Made by a program: the position numbers and the translations under genes. Source: Acridotheres tristis (Eukaryota > Chordata > Aves > Passeriformes > Sturnidae). Taken from it: 64,000 nt of DNA. The notes beneath the pieces were generated by a model that made no database searches, was not told the origin of the DNA, and was given only the letters and a program-made list of their open reading frames with translations. Where the stretch lies: assembly GCA_037013685.1 (NCBI GenBank), contig CM072895.1, forward strand, positions 13,180,463 to 13,244,462. Direction: 5' to 3'. This document shows positions 59,174-64,000 of this stretch, in pieces; position 1 is the stretch's first letter, and each line of letters begins with the position of its first letter.

Positions 59174-61690
59174 CTGGTGCACAGAGGCAGAGCTGGGAGG
59201 CAGCCCTTGATGCAATGCCCTAAGCAAGCACACAGTACATTTTAGGTGTTTCTTAGATAAGGTGAGTTGGAGTACAGGCCTGAGGGGCTGTAATTTTAGA
59301 TGAACTTAAATTCTGTTTAGTTCCTGGGTCAATTGCTTGATCCTGCCACAATCTATTTCTTCTGAGAAATCTGAGACTAAACCATTGATAGCTTTGGACT
59401 GGGAACTGTGTAGATAGTTATTCCATATGCTAGAAGAAGGTCTTGGAAATTGTGGCTCCTCTGAATCCTGTGTGACAGGTTGTATTTTAGGAAAGCAGCC
59501 TAAGCAAAGGGTAATGTACATTTGGAAATGTGTTCCTTAACTCTCCAGGCAACAATTAAGGTTTTCGTGTTGCTATGCACATTTTTATTAACATTCTCTT
59601 GTTCAAGTGTAGAAATACATGATTAAAGCATGTTCATGATTGTTTTGAGATCATCGTAAGGGGGCAGCAGAATAGAATGATCATACACTAGGAATACTCT
59701 GTACTGATATTATTCCTGTATCTGGAATTAGTGTAGAAGTTTTGGAAATTGTGTTCAAAGAGTGATGGTAATTATCAATCTTGTAATGACAAAGTACAGT
59801 TTTTTGTGTTAAACTCATTTGTGCACACATCATAAGAGGGTTTCACCTTCCCAAATTATTTAGAATACTGGGATACCACACTGCTGAGACAATTGGTCTT
59901 CTCAGGTCACTGTGTTGAGGTTTCTGGTGTTCCCTATTCATAGGGCTATTGCAGTCTTTCTTCACAGCTCTTCCCTTGAAGAAAAAGTAATCTTGCATTT
60001 GCTCCCTTATATTCTGTCTTAACTCATGGACTTGGGCAGAAAAGTAGATTTGAATTAGAATTTTTATATAATCTCTGAGCTTTTGTCCAAAATTTTTTTG
60101 AATTGAAACAAAGCTATTATTTCCCAGACAATTATTCTTGTTACCATGGACAGAATTTCACACAATTTTTAAATATTTTTTTCTATTTACCATTGCCTAT
60201 GGCCAGGCTAAGTCATCATATCAGATTTTTATTTTCAAGGGAGATATTTTCTAATAAGTTAATTTTCAAGAAAGACACATTATATTGTACTCTACTATAA
60301 TATACTACACTAATTTCCTAATCATCTAATCATTTTTTATTATAATACCTAGTATATGTGATCTTTATGAACTGTAGTTCCTTTGCTAAGACCCAGTCTG
60401 TTTCTAAAGTAGCACCATATTTAACATGCCCAGCCATCATCTCATCCAAGAGAAAAGTAAGATAGTCAAATGCCTTGGAATAAATTGAATACTGAAAAAA
60501 TTTTATGTGATCCTAGCACATCCACTATAGGCCTTGATATCAGTCTTGATGAGAAGAAAATTCCACAAACATCCTGTTTCATCTAATAAGAAGATTTTTC
60601 TCAAAGATTCTGATGAGATTTGTGAGTGGGATTAGGCCAAGGGAAAAAGAAAATTTTAAAAAATTGTCTGGTTACAACCAGACAGGAGGGAACCAGGCTG
60701 GAGGGAACTGTAGGGGAGGTGGAGAGTCTGCAGTGCCCAGAATATGCAAAACACAGATGAGAGTGCATTAGCCATCACCGTGCTCCCTGGTAAAGTGCTT
60801 CTGTGGTATCATTTTATAATTATCAAGCAGAGTTCTGAAGGTTTCATGACATTAACAGGTCATAATTATCAACATAAGTTGTATTCCAAGATGCCTTTTT
60901 TGTTCACCAGATTTATTTCATAGTTTTCACCATGAAGGGACTGACAATAGAGTATACATCACTGAAAATTAAAAAAATTAGCTTGAAACAAATTTTGGTA
61001 AAATTAACCTGGTAAAACTGTAGAGTAAAGGAATTTCTTCATAGTAGAAATTCTTAGAAAGCAAAAGTGAAAGCAATTACCAGATGAAGAAGGCAATAAG
61101 AAACAAAACCTAAATATTGTCATGATTAATATTAATACAAATAAAATTTTATGGAATGTGTATCAGACTTCTTATAAGATTGAAATAAAAAATGGAATCC
61201 AAGGAAATGGGACAATAAAGAACAGTAAGGAGAGGTGGAGCCTCAGAGGAAAGTATGTGAAGAAGAATTTAAAGGACCAACCATTGAAGCAAGTGATAGC
61301 ACATTTCCAGATGTTCTTTCTGAGTTTTAAAGGGCTACAAATATGAAAAAGCTGCTCAGTAAACGGTGGTGCCCAACCTGCTGCTTACATCAGTGCTCTT
61401 GTCAGTATCCAGGTTCCAGGTGTGACTTGTACAACTACATATTTGGTAGCTATATCTGATTTTTGTGCCAAAGCAAATAACACAGAGTTAGTAGATCTAG
61501 GAAGACCAATAGAAAAAGTCCTGCTTTATGCAGCCAGGCAGAATTAATTGAGAATCAGTATGAAAAGGAATGGCCTGCTTATTCTCTTCACAACAGTTCT
61601 CTCACAAGAGCTTCCCAAAGAAAATAAGGAGCTATGGAATAGAAAGGAATGTTTTCATATATTGGTTCAAAGGGGAGAAGTGAGGTGCTG
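59174..61690. other. AT-rich non-coding stretch with one short hairpin
   Basis: No gene recognised. An inverted repeat TGTCTGGTT / AACCAGACA with a 2-nt spacer lies at 60665-60684. The part after about 61000 adjoins a LINE fossil and may be its eroded upstream region, but no motif proves that. Confidence 0.35.
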
Positions 61691-62120
61691 GAGTGCTTTT
61701 AATTACAGAGAGAGTTTTCTAAGTGAATCCTCTAGGGATTGATACTGGAACATGAGTTATTCAACGAATTTTTACATGATCTAGAAAGGTGCATGAATAG
61801 TGATGCAAAAAATGTTTTCCTGATATTATAATTCAGAAAATATCCTGAAAACTGACTACTAGCAGAACATTGAATTTATGTAGGAATAAAAGCATTTGAA
61901 GTGGACAATGTTGTGGATGGTCCTTCAAAAAATTCAAAGCTGTACTCGTGAGCACTCTGAAAGACAAACATTATGTGAAGAATTATTGGAAGGTTAGCAA
62001 TTGGAAGGCTACAAACCAGAAAAGATGGTCATGACATTTTACAGGTCTTACTCCTCTCAAATATTGTGTGCCACTTTGGCCATGCTGTCTCATAAAGAAC
62101 ACATGTGGAATGGAAGATTG
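61691..62120 (+). mobile_element. Strongly decayed CR1-like reverse-transcriptase fossil
   Basis: In one plus frame 61736-61792 encodes GLILEHELFNEFLHDLE, which aligns with the CR1 RT block G-VLGP-LFNIFINDLD. About 255 bp later, in another frame, 62047-62085 encodes LTPLKYCVPLW, matching VRPHLEYCVQLW of the RT C-terminal part. The order and direction are right, but the gap is shorter than in a full element (about 150 codons expected), and the FADD catalytic motif between them is not found. Old, deleted and frameshifted. Family placement is by remembered motifs. Confidence 0.5.
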
Positions 62121-63320
62121 CTTGGTTTAAAAAAAGTGTTGAAGGGTTGGGTTGGTCTCTATAAGAGGATAAAATTAGAAAAATTAGCTTAGAATTTACT
62201 CTGTAAAATATGACTGAGATGCCCTTACAACCATAGATGGTGAGAATATGAGTAAGAAATAATATTATTCAATATTTCTAATTAAATAAGAATGAAAGTA
62301 TTTTAATTAAATGATCAGATGATAGATTTTAAACAAACAAAATAAATCAACAAAGAAAGTAGTTTTTCACATGGCTTGCAATTGTGGATCTCACTAAGAC
62401 AGGCTGCTGGAGACAGCAAGATTAAAATTAATTCAGAAAGGGATGTGAATTATTTTAAAGACAATCCCTGCTGGTTCCCTTAAGCATGTTGGATAGGAAA
62501 CTCAGAAAGAATTACAACCTAAAAAGCCTTAGTGAAGGGGTACTCCATTTGCCCTGTTCTTTTTCCTAAAAATCTGCATCTGACCGCCAGCGGCTGGGAA
62601 AATGCTTCTGGTTGATACATTTGGATCCTCCTACTCACTGTTGTAACTGTTACTATCCTTGCGGCTGTGATTAGCAGGCATTTTTTTGGAAATACTAACA
62701 ACAGCTAGACAATTATTCACTGGCATTAAACTCTCCTGTGTGTGCATATATGTACAAATTGCCTTGATTTCTTACAGTTTATTTGTAAACCAGATTCAAT
62801 TAGCTTGGATGGACTCCTGCTACCATTTTTCATACACTGTTGAGTCAGAAAGTGGGCATAGTGGATTCAGTTTTGCCATGAGTAGAACCTCTTAAATATT
62901 ATAGGTTTACTCTAAATCATTTTACCTCTGTTTAAAAGCCCTGTTCTAAGTCATGGAAAATGACTTAATCTATTATTGTTGGATCTATTCCAGGAATATC
63001 CATGACTTTCTTGGTCTCAGTATCATGAATATTTTATTGCATAGTAGAACGCTCTCTACATATTAGAGAGCCCATTTTTGTGACTGCATTTGGCAGATGA
63101 TTGTGCCTTTGCTGTTTCATTACAGTTATTTTTACTGGTGTTCCAATACTGCTCAGAGCCCCCCTGTGGGTTGAGACCCCTTGGTGGTAAATGCTTTAGC
63201 AGAACTGGAAGACTCTTTGCTATCTGAAAACAGTGGTGGTCCAAACAGGTAAAACACAAAAGTGAGAAAGGAAAAGCATAGCAGAGCAATGAATTGACTT
63301 GCTCACCATTACAGGGCATG
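62121..63320. other. AT-rich non-coding stretch between two LINE fragments
   Basis: No recognised gene or repeat. It separates the old RT fossil from the younger CR1 copy in the same orientation. Confidence 0.4.
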
Positions 63321-64000
63321 TTGATGATAGAAATTACAGTAGTTGTAATAATTTTGGACTTCAGCAAAGCTTTTGGTACCCTCTCTCACAGTATCTTTCT
63401 GGACAAAATATACAGTACATAGTTGAATAACCATGGCAGCATCTTCATTAATGATTTGGATGCAGGACTCAAAGGAAAAATGTGTAAGTTTGCCTATGAC
63501 ACTAAATTGGGAAGAGCTGTTGACTCTCTTGAAGGAAGGGAGGCCCTGCAGAGACACCTTTACAAATCAGAGATGGGCAATCACCAACTGTATGAATTTT
63601 AACAAGGGCAAGTGCCAGATTTGGCACCTGGGCAATGCTGCATAGACTGGAGAATGAGAGGCTGGAGAGCAGCTGTGGAAAGGAACCTGGGAGTCCTGGC
63701 TGATGGCAAGTTGAGCCAGCAGTGCCCTGGCAGCCAGCAGGGGCAACCGTGTCCTGGGGACATCAGGGACAGCATGGCCAGGGAGGGGATTGTCCCTCTC
63801 TGCTCTGCACTGAGGCAGCCTCTCCTCAAATGCTGGGAGCAGATTTGGGCACCACAGTGTAAGAAAGACATTAAACTATTGGAGAGTGTCCAGAGGAGAC
63901 CAGCAAAGGTGGTGAAGGGCCTTGAAGGGAAGCTGTGTGAGGAGGGGCTGAGGGCACTGGGTCTGTTCAGCCTGGAGGAGACTGAGGGCAGAGCTCACTG
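63321..64000 (+). mobile_element. CR1 LINE, RT region with central deletion, cut by window end
   Basis: The plus-strand CR1 begins in the RT domain. 63348-63374 encodes IILDFSKAF and is followed by SHSIFLDK. The element then jumps within a few codons to SIFINDLDAGL (from 63438), skipping the roughly 70-110 codons that normally separate these blocks. The catalytic FADDTKLG motif reads FAYDTKLG at 63489-63512, so one catalytic aspartate is lost. Then follow the LEGREALQR region, the KCQIWHLG region, ERNLGVLADGKL-like sequence, IVPLCSALRQP, KKDIKLLESVQRR and LGLFSLEE near the edge. Frames shift several times. The 3' end lies beyond the window. Confidence 0.92.

Noticed and set aside
1..64000. 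tRNA, U-snRNA, rRNA or CRISPR-like arrays
   Set aside because: No B-box-like GGTTCGAATCC context, snRNA motif or spaced direct repeats were found by eye. A covariance-model search would be the proper test.

Overview
The window looks like non-coding nuclear DNA from a bird. The main evidence is a set of CR1-type LINE 3' ends and one solo LTR of a type I recall as common in avian genomes (it opens TGTCATGGTTTAACC). The background is AT-rich, CpG-poor vertebrate sequence with few transposons. Crocodilians and turtles also carry CR1, so the LTR is what favours bird. There are no operons, long plausible ORFs, rRNA, tRNA, CRISPR or prokaryotic signals. Nearly all open frames over 60 codons have the length and composition expected by chance, and I recognise no protein-coding gene. 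It could be a gene desert or the interior of a very long intron.

Layout. 1-3200: single-copy-looking AT-rich DNA with a 25-bp tandem duplication at 921-970 and a GC-richer patch after it. 3203-3624: a 5'-truncated CR1. 3.7-19.4 kb: long unannotated stretch. 19.48-20.07 kb, minus strand: the most exon-like signal, with a good splice acceptor, about 65 open codons to a stop, a plausible 3' UTR, and AATAAA followed almost at once by an A17 tract. It is either the last exon of a gene or a retrocopy. 20.1-33.8 kb: mostly featureless, with a (TG)11 run. 33780-33861: a small exon-like segment. 35.4-36.0 kb: (GATA)n just upstream of a CR1 3' end. 36-45.4 kb: featureless. 45444-45748: solo LTR with TG...CA ends and a 4-bp CTTG duplication.

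50117-50912 is the most striking object: an 18-bp minisatellite of about 44 units whose length is a multiple of three, so several frames stay open for about 300-350 codons. Its variant pattern shows an internal block duplication: about 243 bp is repeated at an offset of 270 bp with one mismatch. A 24-nt alternating purine-pyrimidine tract containing a 12-bp palindrome lies 200 bp downstream.

The right-hand 10 kb holds more LINE debris: a minus-strand endonuclease-domain fossil (about 55.18-55.64 kb), a plus-strand reverse-transcriptase fossil (about 61.69-62.12 kb), and a better-preserved CR1 running off the window end (63.32-64.0 kb) that has lost a central RT segment and has a mutated catalytic motif. 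A GC-rich patch at 57.0-57.8 kb and a GC-rich open frame at 58.66-59.17 kb are unexplained.

No genes can be shown to work together here. The window is best read as transposon remnants and simple repeats in otherwise unassigned DNA. All exon candidates are inferences from splice-like signals and open frames, and have low confidence.
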